NCBI GenBank assembly: GCA_022828595.1
Contig: JAKGHH010000002.1
Location: forward strand, 74,682,383 to 74,746,382
Length of the DNA stretch: 64,000 bases
Direction of reading: 5' to 3'
DNA from: Nelumbo lutea
Lineage: Eukaryota; Streptophyta; Magnoliopsida; Proteales; Nelumbonaceae
Positions 47,605 to 58,900 of the stretch are shown here, piece by piece; the stretch's first letter is position 1, and the number at the start of each line of letters is the position of its first letter. The notes beneath the pieces are model-generated. The model ran no database searches and was not told the DNA's origin. It worked only from the letters and a program-made list of their open reading frames with translations. Made by a program: the position numbers and the translations under genes.

Positions 47605-48139
47605 GGATCTTGAGATGTAAAACAAGTTGTAGAAATTTGAGGGCTAGGGTTAGGTAGCTGGTTTGCTAGATTAAGGGTGTGGGATGCCAGGCATTTGTAT
47701 GTATCTCATTCTTTTTTCTTTTTAGTCATACTAAAATTTTCAGTTATCCATTAAAAATGATTCGTGATTTGTATGGATCCTGCCTGATTCATTTTGACTC
47801 ATCTGAGTGAATTAACTAACTACTGCAAGTTAATTTTCTTTGACCTATTCCTGTGAACTTATGTTGAGATCATTGTTTAATATTCACGTAGTCTCACAAC
47901 ACTTGGAATGTTTCTAACCATTTTCTTTATTTTTTGTGAACAACCAATTAACAAAAACTTCAATGAAAACATTTTTCTTTATGCTTAAGTTTATTTTTAT
48001 TTTTTATTGTTTTGTCTTTTCCTTTCTTTTCTGGTCAAACAAACAAAGCCTAAATAATTTGCATGTTTTTATACACATAATACATATGTGCATATTTTAT
48101 CTTCTCATCCTTTTTAGTTATCTTTCTCCAAATATGCAG
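47605..48139 (+). other. Intron-like stretch before the host gene
   Basis: T-rich plus strand that ends with a good branch/acceptor region (tctttctccaaatatgcag) at 48139. This acceptor precedes a 59-base leader and the start codon, so an untranslated exon must exist upstream if it is used. Confidence 0.55.
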
Positions 48140-48198
48140 CCAAACCAGAAAAGGATAGAAGCTGCTGCAAGTGTGCAACTCGCTGAATGGTTGAAGAG
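48140..48198 (+). promoter_or_regulatory. 5' leader of the BED/hAT gene, after a predicted acceptor
   Basis: The 59 bases after the acceptor contain an upstream ATG at 48187 that is in frame with the main start, so it would only lengthen the protein by four residues. No competing out-of-frame ATG lies in this leader. Confidence 0.5.
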
Positions 48199-51100
48199 AT
48201 GGCCCCAGTTCGCTCAACAGGTTTTGTTGACCCTGGCTGGGAGCATGGCATTGCCCAAGATGAGAGAAAAAAGAAGGTAAAATGCAATTATTGTGGAAAA
48301 ATAGTTAGTGGTGGAATATATAGATTGAAGCAGCATTTAGCTAGAATTTCTGGTGAAGTTACATATTGTAAAAAGGCTCCAGAGGAAGTATACCTTAAAA
48401 TGAAAGAAAATCTGGAAGGATGTCGATCTAGTAAGAAACAGAGACAATCTGAAGATGAAGAACAAGCATCCTTGGATTTTCATTCTAATGATGATTATGA
48501 AGAGGAAGAAGGGCCTGTTGTCTTTAAAAGAAAGGGAAAACAAGTGACTAGTGATAAGAACTTAGTTATAAGTCTGGCTCCTCTTCGATCATTGGGATAT
48601 GTGGACCCTGGTTGGGAACATGGCGTTGCTCAAGATGAGAGGAAAAAAAAGGTAAAATGCAATTATTGTGAAAAAATAGTTAGCGGAGGTATAAACAGGT
48701 TTAAACAGCATCTAGCTAGGATCCCTGGCGAGGTTGCGTATTGTAAAAAGGCTCCAGAGGAAGTATATCTTAAGATGAAGGAGAACATGAAATGGCACCG
48801 AACTGGCAGGAGACAGCGTCGACCTGATGCTAAAGAGATAGCAGCCTTCTACATGCATTCAGATAATGATGATGAAGAGGAGCAAGATGAAGATCTTCTA
48901 CACAAAGAAAAGCTGGCCATTGGTGACAAAAGTTTGGGTAATGACATAAGAAAGAGATTTAGGGGAAGGTCCCCTAGTACTGCTACACCTGGTAGTGAAC
49001 CTCAGTTGAAAAGGTCAAGATTGGATTCTGTCATTCTAAGGACACCAAGGAGTCAAACACCAACATCCTACAAGCAAGTAAAATCAAAGGCAGCATCTGA
49101 TAAAAAAACTCGTAAGGAAGTGCTTTCTGCGATTTGCAAATTCTTTTATCATGCTGCAATTCCTTTAAATGCAGCCAACTCCCCATACTTCCATAAGATG
49201 CTGGATTTGGTTGCACAACATGGCCAAGGTCTGAAAGGCCCTTCTAGCCGATTGATATCAGGTCGATTTCTCCAGGATGAAATTGCATCCATCAAGGAGT
49301 ACCTTGTGGAATTCAAGGCATCTTGGGCAATTACTGGCTGTACCGTCATGGCAGATAGTTGGAAAGATGAACAAGATAGGACACTAATAAACTTTTTGGT
49401 ATCTTGCCCACGTGGTGTATACTTTGTTTCCTCTGTTGATGCAACAGACATAGTAGAGGATTCTTCAAGCCTCTTTAAATTGTTGGACAAAGTGGTAGAG
49501 GAGATGGGTGAGGAAAATGTTGTACAGGTACTTAGCTGTTCCCTTTTTTTGTTCTTTAGGCTCAGTTTGGAAAGAGTACAAATGCAAATACATACAAAAT
49601 AATACAAAATATAAGGTTTTGCACTCTACATATTTGTATTTGTACTCCTTCCAAACTGAGCCTTATTATCTGGTCATCCTAAACTTTGTTAGATTACCAT
49701 CCTTATTAGCTGTTATTTCCTTTCTCCTAATCTTATAATATTTTACATGTTAGGTAATCACTGAGAACACTGCCAGTTATAAGGCTGCTGGAAAGATGCT
49801 TGAGGAGAAGAGAAAGAATTTATTCTGGACACCTTGTGCTGCCTTCTGTATTGATCGAATGCTTGAAGACTTTGTGAAGATAAAATGGGTAGGAGAGTGC
49901 ATGGAAAAAGGCAAGAAAATCACAAAATTTATATACAACCGAACATGGTTGTTAAATCTCATGAAAAAAGAATTCACAGAGGGGCAGGAACTTCTACGGC
50001 CAGCTATTACAAGGTTTTCCACCAGTTTTGCTACTTTACAAAGCTTGTTGGACCATAGGATTGGTCTCAAAAAATTGTTCCAATCAAATAAATGGATCTC
50101 ATCCCAGTTCTCCAAATTAGATGAAGGTTTGGAAGTGGAAAAAGTTGTATTGAATTCTACATTTTGGAAGAAGATGCAGTATGTGAGAAAATCTGTGGAT
50201 CCAATTTTGCGAGTACTTCAAAAGGTGGATAGTGAGAAAAGCCTGTCAATGCCATGCATTTATAACGATATGTATAGAGCTAAGCTTGCAATTAAGGCTA
50301 TTCATGGTGATGATCTGAGGAAATATGGATCATTCTGGACTGTGATAGACAATCACTGGAATTCATTATTCCACCATCCTCTATATGTTGCAGCTTACTT
50401 CCTTAATCCATCATACCGCTATCGTCCCGATTTTCTAGCGGTATGAGAAACAATGATGATTTGAGATTTGCAATTTCCACTTTTTTTTTCTATTTTTTCA
50501 GAATTTAGTTTGCTATGTTTTTTCTACCTAATTGTAGCATCCTGAAGTAATTCGTGGATTGAACGAATGCATAGTTCGACTTGAACCGGATAATGGAAGG
50601 AGGATTGCTGCATCTATGCAGGTAATTTTGTTGTTTAAATGTTTTAATATTTATTACTTTCAATTTATGCTTTATTTTAGCCAAAACTGTTTAAAATATT
50701 CTGATAATATTGTTTTAGATTTCTGATTTTGTCTCTGCAAAAGCCGACTTTGGAACTGAGTTAGCCATAAGTACAAGAACAGAGCTTGATCCAGGTGATA
50801 ATATTTAATACTAAGCAACTAAATTATTTATCAGTGCTTTTTGTGTATATAAATGTGAGATTGCACTTGGCTGTATGGCCTGTTCTTCAATAATAAATAA
50901 TTTGTATTGTTCACTGCTTTCTACTTGTTAGCTGCATGGTGGCAACAACATGGTATAAATTGCTTGGAGCTGCAAAGGATAGCCATCCGCATATTAAGTC
51001 AGACATGCTCATCTTTTGGATGTGAGCATAACTGGAGTACGTATGATCAGATTCATAGCAAGAGACGCAATCGTTTAGGTCAAAAAAGATTGAATGATCT

Positions 51101-51546
51101 TATATATGTCCACTACAACTTGCGTCTTAGAGAACGACAGTTAAGAAGGAAGTCTGATGATTCTTTCTGCCTAGACAATGTGCTGCTAGAGAGCCTACTG
51201 GATGACTGGATTGTGGAGACAGAGAAACAAGCTTTGCAGGAAGATGAGGTTCTTTCTAGAATTGCTTTCTTCATCTTTCTTTGTTTTCCTTTCACAATTG
51301 AGCATAAAAGTCATTGGTTATCTTTGGTTGTAGGAAATTCTTTATAATGAGATGGAGCAAACTGAAGCAGATGAAAATGAGGTAAATGAAAATGAAGATG
51401 GAAATGCAGAAGGAAGAAAGGGAGCTGTGGAAATGGGAGTATTGCCTCTTGTAGTTACTCCAATGGAGGTTAATCCTGCCACTATGGTCGCTGCCACTGA
51501 TGATGATGATGATCTTGACTTTCTTGATGATGATTTGACTGATTAG
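48199..51546 (+). CDS. Domesticated hAT-type protein: two BED fingers, DUF659 core, hAT dimerisation domain
   Basis: Six coding exons: 48199-49527, 49754-50440, 50538-50621, 50719-50794, 50932-51248, 51334-51546, all GT-AG, no stop, 901 residues. The MAPVRS start is preferred because relatives begin with a similar phrase; an in-frame Met lies 4 codons upstream at 48187. BED finger 1 uses C29, C32, H46, C57; finger 2 uses C154, C157, H171, C182; both follow the phrase DPGWEHG. A DUF659/RNase H-like core spans about 300-480, with Asp in MADSW (386) and VITEN, where Glu447 stands in place of the usual second Asp. The dimerisation domain (about 726-800) holds AAWWQQHG and GCEHNWSTYDQIHS; the tail is acidic. 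A nuclear DNA-binding role is likely for this conserved plant family. Its openness amid ruined elements points to selection. Confidence 0.93.
49559..49662. mobile_element. Tourist-like MITE in intron 1 of the host gene
   Basis: 104 bp with terminal inverted repeats: ggctcagtttggaaagagta at the left, and the right end reversed reads ggctcagtttggaaggagta. Flanked by tta on both sides (49556-49558, 49663-49665), the TTA/TAA duplication of PIF/Harbinger elements. It lies 30 bases inside the intron and leaves the splice sites untouched. Confidence 0.85.
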
Positions 51547-53056
51547 GTTAATGTGGATCATCTCAACATGGATGTAGTCAATTAGAGCAGCACTAGAATT
51601 ACTGAACATTGATAAATGCAGTGCATGGAAATTGCAAAAGCAATTCTGTTGATGTAATTTGTTCTGTAATTTATTATTCCAAAGGTAATAACACTTAGCA
51701 AATTGATTGAAGTTAATGATTCCCCTTCTTTCTATATTGACGCCTTTCTAGGAAAACCGTGATTCGTTGCAGAGAGTATAAATGGCCTCAATTTTGATTT
51801 ATCTACATACTCTGCTACTTCACTGAGTATACTGAAATCTTTCTCCTTATTATCTTTGATCAAATTCAGGCTTTCTTTCCTGTTTTAGGTTTTCTGTTTT
51901 TCATTTTCTTATAAGTTTATTGACCAACATTTTGGAGGCTCCGGTGCAACTTTTTCCAATTAGCCATTCAAGGTGTATAGGTTGTTCCCAGTCATGAGTT
52001 TGCAGACCATGGTGACAATACTGGGTTCCTAATAAATAAGTTATATAGTGGATATAATTTGATGAGGAAAACAAAAAATGAGCTTGAAAAAATAGATTTC
52101 TGTTCCTGATTTTGCCTCGTGGCCATTACAGGTCAAAAGCAAGAAGTTTCATTGACAGGTAACTTTCTCCTATATACATCTTCGATACTTAGTTCTATTT
52201 TCCACCCTCCAGACAATGAATGCCATGATATTTTTATTCTCAAAAATGATTTTTCAACTTCCTGGTGGTGCACACCAGGAGAAAAAGTCGTGTTTTGATT
52301 CTTTTTCAGTTTTCCTTATTCTTTTCCTGGCATTTCCCTCATTACATGATTCACCATTACTGTCATTAGTTCAGACGTTCTAATGGTCTTTTATGTGATT
52401 GCCATGCAGAGCTCATCAAATGCATAGAGTAATATCATTTTAAATCCATCACTTGATGTAAGCCCACCAGGTAGATGAATTTTAAATTTTTTGATCTGTG
52501 TTTGGAATTATCAATATTACCTGGATGAAATTGTACGTGTCCCATCCAAATACACTGTCCAGATGTGGCATAACAAATGGATATCACGTATCAACTACCC
52601 AGTCGAGTTCATACTTCATACTATGCTTATACCGTTGATGGTTTGATGTAATAATGTTCTCTTTATTGGTCAAAAAACGCTATTCCTATTTCATTGGGAT
52701 CTATTGGTCAAAATTCTTCTGTCTTTATTTCTTTTACAGTATTCTACAATTGAGCCAAGATGGAAAAATGTGGTACTCACCGGCGGTGAGATCTCTTGTT
52801 AGTTATTGTCAGATTTTTTTTTTCTTTCATTTTTTCCTTTTGAGGGAATCTCTTCTAATATTTCAAAGCTCCAGATTAGAAGAGGCTGGTAGAACAATTT
52901 GCCACCACTGATCACATATGTGATCAAAGGATAGTTCCCTGAACTATTTGTTAATGGATACCCACTTGAAGAGGAGTCTTTCAGCTCTGCCTATTACAAT
53001 CTCCAGTTGAAGACTAATACCCCTGAAGATCCGGTTGTTCCCCTCTCCCCATTACA
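51547..53056. other. 3' untranslated region and downstream DNA of the host gene
   Basis: The first 150-200 bases are likely 3' UTR (aataacacttag, gtaatttattattcc give weak poly(A) signals). Further down, a cattacag / gacaggtaac pair at about 52129-52162 could frame a tiny non-coding exon, but this is not supported further. No gene was recognised up to the MITE. Confidence 0.4.
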
Positions 53057-53064
53057 CCCAGCAG

Positions 53065-53291
53065 CAAGGTTCAAAATTTCTTATGCATCGGGCTGTATCG
53101 GCTGATACACATCATATCAGGGGCTTCTTGATACGCCCCTACAAGGGGTGTTTCGGGATTTGACCCAGTTCAGGGGGTAGATAGGCCTTAAATCAACCGC
53201 TCTGAACCAGGTTTAGAAAAGAAAACTAAAACAAAAAATAGGGGAGTGAGTCCTGATAGTCTGATATGCAGTATCGATATTTTGAACCTTG
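53065..53291. mobile_element. hAT MITE with perfect ends and target duplication
   Basis: 227 bp. Both ends read caaggttcaaaat inward, a perfect 13-base inverted repeat. The 8-bp flanks cccagcag at 53057-53064 and 53292-53299 are identical. Another copy of the family is at 8191-8422. Confidence 0.92.
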
Positions 53292-53299
53292 CCCAGCAG

Positions 53300-54770
53300 A
53301 TTGCCGAAGGCCAAGTTTCAGGCCAAGCAGAAAACATGCAAAGAATGTCACCAGGAGACACCCAAACTTCACAAAAAATCCGGACGAAGTGAGACTACAC
53401 TGCAAAAGAAAACGGGCAGCACAGAATAAGATGGATGACAGACTCCCACCTACTATCAATTGTTTGAATCTTATTCAGGATGGCAGCCCAATAAAAAAAG
53501 GCCACCTTGGATGGAGCATCTGACTTCCAAATCTATATCCAGGGAACTTAAGCTGAGTTATGATCCGTAAGAAAGAGAGACTTCACCGAAAAAGCAACAT
53601 TAAAACTCCATAGCTACCATTTCTTGTCGAGCACACCCGCGTTTGGACTACAAGAAGGAACTCAAATCTTCTACTTCCCAATCTTGGATGTTTCATTTTA
53701 GACATGGGGCCCACTTGAAAAATGTAGGAGGAAGGAGAAAGCCAAAGGTAAAGAGCCACACCAAATGTCCTTCCAAAACCTAATATTTTTCCCATTTTCC
53801 CACCTTGAAAGAACACAATTAAGAGGACAGAGCCAGATTCTTCATGATGCCTTTATAACTAGTGCCATAGGATTGGGATGCAAGGTTTGTAAGCAAGCCT
53901 AGATCCTCCTCCCTATACCTATATTGCATAAGCTTCCTCCACAAAGCATCTCTCTCCACCTCAAACCGCTAGATCATTTGCCTAGAGGTGTAAAGTGGGC
54001 CGTGCCACCCCCAGTGAAAATTTTGGGGGTCGGCCCAGCATGGCCCACAGTCTAGGCCCATGTGGGCATGTGCCGCGGGCTGAGCCTTGGGTTAGATCAG
54101 GCCAAAGCTATTTATTTAAAAAAATTGACAAAATAACTTAAAATTTTAATTTTATATGAATTTTGTGTATACAATTGCTTATATATACAATAATTAAATT
54201 AGTATAATAAAATTAAAAAATATATTTATTTTATTAATATATTATATACTATATATTATTATATAATATTATATAAATATATATATATAATATATATATA
54301 GGCTATGTCGGCCCATGGACCTAAAACCCCAGGCCCAACACGGTCCAAGTTCGTGCCAGGCCACAGGCGGCATAACCCGATTTACACATCTACATTTGCC
54401 TAGAAAGCAGTTTTCATAGCTTACAAAGGTCTCAACCCAATTCTACCTTTGTGTTTTGGGAGACAAGCTTTATCCCCCGCCACCAGGTGTAATTTCTTTT
54501 CCTCCTCATGCCCTTCCCAAAGGAATTGACGATGAAGCTTTTCAAGTTGTTCCAAGACCTTTGTGGGTGCATGGTAAAGAGAATAGTATATTGGTAGGTT
54601 TGACCATTTGAGAGAGCACGTTGGGTTAAGGTCATAGCACTCATTTCTTCCACCATGCCAAATTTATTTGGACTTGTAATTGGCTAGCAAAAACTTTCCC
54701 AAATATTTGGTTGGTAATGACCCTATCATGTATCCGAATGTGGCGGCAAATTTTTGGATGGGAGGTAATG
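53300..54770 (-). pseudogene. LINE ORF2 3' region (minus): RT end and zf-RVT
   Basis: On the minus strand 54650-54420 reads SLYHAPTKVLEQLEKLHRQF, LWEGHEEEKKLHLV and LPKHKGRIGLRPL, the segment just after the RT core of plant LINEs. After the MITE at 53983-54392 and more decayed sequence, about 53320-53520 reads APSKVAFFYWAAILNKIQTID, a shortened linker, ESVIHLILCCPF and VSPGDILCMFSAW, which is zf-RVT. Part of the finger is deleted and stops are present. The RT core of the same LINE is probably at 58280-58600. Confidence 0.75.
53983..54392. mobile_element. hAT MITE in the LINE, perfect target duplication
   Basis: 410 bp. Left end tagaggtgtaaa; right end reversed tagatgtgtaaa. GC-rich arms with ggccca words enclose an AT-rich core. 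The flanks catttgcc at 53975-53982 and 54393-54400 are identical. A diverged copy occupies about 57328-57825. Confidence 0.93.
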
Positions 54771-54789
54771 GATTTGGAGGATGGGCTAC

Positions 54790-56960
54790 ATTCGTTAATA
54801 TATATATATATATTAATTAAGCACATGCATTTAATTTTAGATATATTATAGTTAAGATAGAAATTGAAAATTAACAAAAGTAACAATATGATTAAAAATA
54901 AACTTAAATATTTATTATTCAATTACGACATCATGGGTTTCTTTGAAAAGTTGGATCATTGACCCACCATCTAGATAAGAAAATAATTTTATTTTTGGAT
55001 TAGTTTTAAATTAGGGAAATTATAGTCGGATCCAACTGTACATTTAAATTTAGGTTACAAGTTGGTCCATAAACCAATAAAACTCTGACAACCGGCTCTT
55101 CATTTTAAATTATAAAAACCCTCGCCATGTCATCGGAGGCTTACATGGCTGTTGCCAACATGGGACTCTTAATCCATGTTGGACACAACAAAAATCTTAT
55201 ACTAAAATTGCCCTTTAATGTTGGAAAATGGAAAATAAAAAAAGGGTTTTTAATTTCTCTCTCCCCCCTCACACTCTACTTTACAGTCATCTTTATTTGC
55301 TAAACGACTATGTGATTTGAAAATAAATAAAAATGGTTTTTGGTTTTTATATTTACATTTTCTATATCAATTTTTCTCATTCATTCTCTACCTATCATTC
55401 TCCCTGAATCTCTCTCATTCTCATTCTCGGTTGATCTCATTCTCCCTTAATTTCTATCATTCTCCCTTAGTTTCTCTCATACTCCCTCTCTCTCTTTTTT
55501 TTTTCTTACACACTTAATTATATGGTATTAATCAAGTCGTATAAAAGAAATGAGACCAACTTGGCATAGTTCAAAAATTATTACACCAATTTGATAAAAA
55601 TTTGCAAGAAACTCTTGGACAGGAAATTTACACCAATTGGAGAACGATAGAGATTTAGGGAGAAGGAGATATTGATCGAGAGGGAGAGTGAGGGAGAAGA
55701 ATGATAAAGTTTAAGGGAGAATAGTAGAGAGAGAGAGAGAGAGAGATTTTCATTTGGCTACAGACCAAAGCTGAGAGAGTGGGAGAAACAGAGGGAGCGT
55801 GAGATCGAGAGACAAAGAGAGTGGGATAGAAACTGAAAACCTATTTTTGGTATAGGTTTTTTTTTTTGTTGTGTCCAACATAGACTAAGAGTCCCATGCT
55901 GGCAACATCCGCATAAGCCTCTGATGACATGGCGGGGGGGGTTTATAATTTGAAATGTAGGGTTAGTTGTTAGAGTTTTGTTGGTTTTTGGACCAACCTG
56001 CAACCTAATTTTAAATTTACAATAGACTTTGACTATAATTTCCCTTTAAATTATATATTTCATTTACATTATATAAAATATTTTTTACTTATCGCACTTA
56101 AATTTTGTTTCTCTATGGTATCATTTGACTCAAACCACTAACCCACTAAAAATAAAAATTGTTTGATTTCTAGGTTGACATTAAATTACTTCTTACATTT
56201 CATAGTTATTTATTTTAAATTTTTATTATTTAATTATGACATTATTTATTAACCCATTTGACCCCAAATGGTCGAATTGCTTACCCACCACCAAGAGGGA
56301 AGAAAATGGTTTTGTTTTCAAATTACTTTTCAAAATATTATTTTTATACCATTATAATTAATATTGTGGAATTGATTACAGGAATTTAATGATGAGAAAA
56401 ATATATCTTAAATATAGGATTAATGAGAGAGAATAGAGAAATATTTTTATTTCCAATTGGTTTTACATTTTACATACCATTCCATCATTAATAAAAACAT
56501 TTCTTATTTATCATACTTATTATTGTTTAATATGTATGTTAAAAATGTTCCCAATTTTTTTAATTTCTATTTTGTCATTTTATCTATTTTTTTTAATTTT
56601 ATTATTTAATCCAGGCAACATGAACTAACCCTTTTGACCCAAAATGATTAAATTTCTTACCACCACCTAGATGAAAAAAAAACTATTTTTGCCAGGTAGA
56701 TTTTAAAAGTATAATTTTTTATGTTATTTGAATTATTAATTTATTAAGTATGAATTTAATTAATATAACTTAATGATGAGAAGATACAAAAATGTCTTAA
56801 ATATATGATTAAATGAACATTAATGCAAGTTAATAACATAAATGTTGGAGATAATGAGAGAATTGAATGCATTGAATATCTTTAAATTATTTCTTTTCAA
56901 CTCATTTAATACGAAGAACCAATTACCCTATTTGCCCTCATTTTTTATCAACAAATTTAA
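54790..56960. repeat. Decayed tandem repeat block, unit roughly 350-400 bp
   Basis: Three units carry the same series: ttattcaattacgacatcat (54915), ttatgacattatttattaac (56230) and aggcaacatgaactaaccc (56610), each followed by a tttgaccc-like word, ccacca/ccaccatctag and gaagaaaa..tt. Later landmarks aatgatgaga and cttaaatataggatta repeat too. The first unit is split by the 55014-56044 element. One more single copy is at 5752. The nature of the unit is unknown. Confidence 0.6.
55014..56044. mobile_element. Mutator-type foldback element with 9-bp target duplication
   Basis: 1,031 bp. Both ends start gggaaattatagtc inward and the inverted arms extend about 200 bp (55014-55212 and 55848-56044) with shared words such as ggttggtcca, gccatgtcatc and catgggactctta. 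The 9-bp flanks tttaaatta at 55005-55013 and 56045-56053 are identical, the length typical of Mutator-like elements. A second, pyrimidine-rich pair of inner arms lies at about 55375-55500 and 55640-55745. No transposase is encoded. Confidence 0.92.
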
Positions 56961-57032
56961 ATATAGAGGGGTAAATTTTGTCCTTAAAAAATTCCAGAAA
57001 TATTCTTAAGGCCATTCATACTTTTTAAAATA

Positions 57033-57033
<1 letters not shown>

Positions 57034-57070
<37 letters not shown>
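57034..57070. repeat. (TA)n microsatellite
   Basis: About 18 TA units between the tandem block and the following MITE. Confidence 0.9.
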
Positions 57071-57075
<5 letters not shown>

Positions 57076-57327
57076 TAGTTATCAATTCTTAAATGTCTGG
57101 CACTTACCTTATTGGTAGTAATTTAAGCCTCATTTGGAAAGTCTTTTTGCATGGGTTGGTAGCTGTTTAGAATCCCAGAGGCCGAGTTTTCTATCTTTCT
57201 CTATTTGGCTAGAGAAAAGTCTTCATGCTAGAAAACGTGGGTCTAAAAAGACACAAGGATCCCACATTTTGTCTAAAAACGAGAAGCTTCAAGTGCAACT
57301 TCTCGATTTTAGAGACATTCAAGTACA

Positions 57328-57825
57328 TGTGTAAAAAGGGCCAGGCTGGGCTGTGCCACCCTCACCTGGGATAACTTGGGGGGTCGGCCTGGCGCAGCCC
57401 ACAGCCCAAGCCCGTGCTGGCCCATGCCGTGCCATAGGCCAGGCTGCTCCATGGGCCAAGCCTTGGGCTAGGTCAAGCCGTGGATCAGGCCAAAGCTATT
57501 TATTTAAAAAATTGAAAAAACTTAAAATTTTAATTTTATATAAATTTTGATGTATACAATTGCTTATATAATAATTAAATAAATTAGTATAGTAAAATTG
57601 AAAACAATTGTTTATTTTATTAATATATTATATACTATATGTTATTATGTAATTATAATTTATATTATATATTACATATAAATAATATATATGAGTCGTG
57701 TTGGGACGTGTCGTCACACGAGCTGCGGGCGACAAAACCCGCACGGTCGTGCTGTGCCAGCCCGATCCGTGGACCTAAAACCCCTGGCCCAATACAGTCC
57801 AGACCATCATGCCGTAACAAGATCA
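57328..57825. mobile_element. Diverged copy of the 53983-54392 hAT MITE
   Basis: It starts catgtgtaaaaagggcc and follows the same path: gtgccacc, gggggtcggcc, agccttgggct, ggccaaagctatttattt, the AT core and gtggacctaaaacccc. The right terminus is missing, so the copy is truncated and no target duplication can be shown. Confidence 0.8.
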
Positions 57826-58279
57826 TCCTTAATCAAGTGAGGTATTTAGAGATGAGGACATGGGTCCTTTGGTGGAGAAGTAGTTAGAAGAGTTGCAAGG
57901 TCATTACATTACCGAGGGAGAAGATGTATAGAAATTCATTTGGAGGATTGCAAGAATATGTATCAAGAAGAGTTCCATTGTAATTTTACGTTCCTCGTGA
58001 TCTCATGTCCAAAGCGAAGTGAATCTAAAGATCCACCCTCATGTATAAATCGGTAAGTTGGTAATGAGCAGTTTGCTCAACACTCTTGCCACTGTGTATG
58101 GTTGCTCTCTATGAGTTCTATATCAGAGGGATGACTACGTCAAATGGTTGCATAGCTATGATAGTTTGTTGGAGACAAGAGTTTAGGGTTTGATTGAGAT
58201 AATAGGTTATATGTCTATGATATCAATAACGTCATCAACAAAATGGGGATGTGGTATAGGTAGAGTCTATTTTCTTATT

Positions 58280-58900
58280 TTGTTACCTTAGCAATCAATC
58301 TAGAGAAAACCTTCCATGGCTAGAATAAAAGGATAAGGGGAAATAGGGTTCCCTTGTTGAATTCCGAATAAGTTTCATAGTGACCTCTAGGAACCCCATT
58401 AATGAGGATAGAAAAGATAACTAAGGATATGCAAAACCAAATCAGTTGACACCATTCCTCAAAAAAGCCCAAAAATTTTATAACCCCACATTAGGTAATT
58501 TCACTGTAAAGAGTCACAAGCTTTTGAGATGTCTAGTTTAATTGCCATTTGCCTTCCCCCCAAATCTTTTATTTTTAAAAAGTGGATTAGTTCTTGGGTT
58601 ATAATAATGTTATCATCTACATGGAATAAACACACATTGAGAAGGTGAAATTCACTTATGCAACAGGGTTTTCAAGTTGTTTGACTATAGTTTTGCAAAG
58701 AAGATTGCAAAGAGTTGTTGGATTGAAATGGGAGATCTGACTAGGCCTTTTAACTTTTGGGATAAAGAGTTGCAAAGGGTTTTTTCAATTCTTTGATCAA
58801 GAATTTCCTAGAACTTTTCTCCAATTCAACTCTTATTGTAGCAATAGTTTCGACTACAATTCTTCAAGGTATTTAAGTAAAACTTGTTCTTCATATTTTT
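58280..58900 (-). pseudogene. LINE reverse transcriptase core fragment (minus)
   Basis: On the minus strand near 58500-58560 the reading GGRQMAIKLDISKACDS matches RT motif A (LDxxKAxD). It is followed by a stop-rich stretch and, near 58330-58440, ISLVIFSILINGVPRGHYET and a worn GxxxGDPLSPxLF box (EFNKGTLFPLILLF). Collinear with the LINE remains at 53300-54770 in the same orientation, so the two are probably one LINE split by the 54790-57825 block. Confidence 0.65.

Noticed and set aside
57134..57334. 66-codon plus-strand open frame
   Set aside because: No motif; the sequence has transposon-like words and joins the MITE at 57328.
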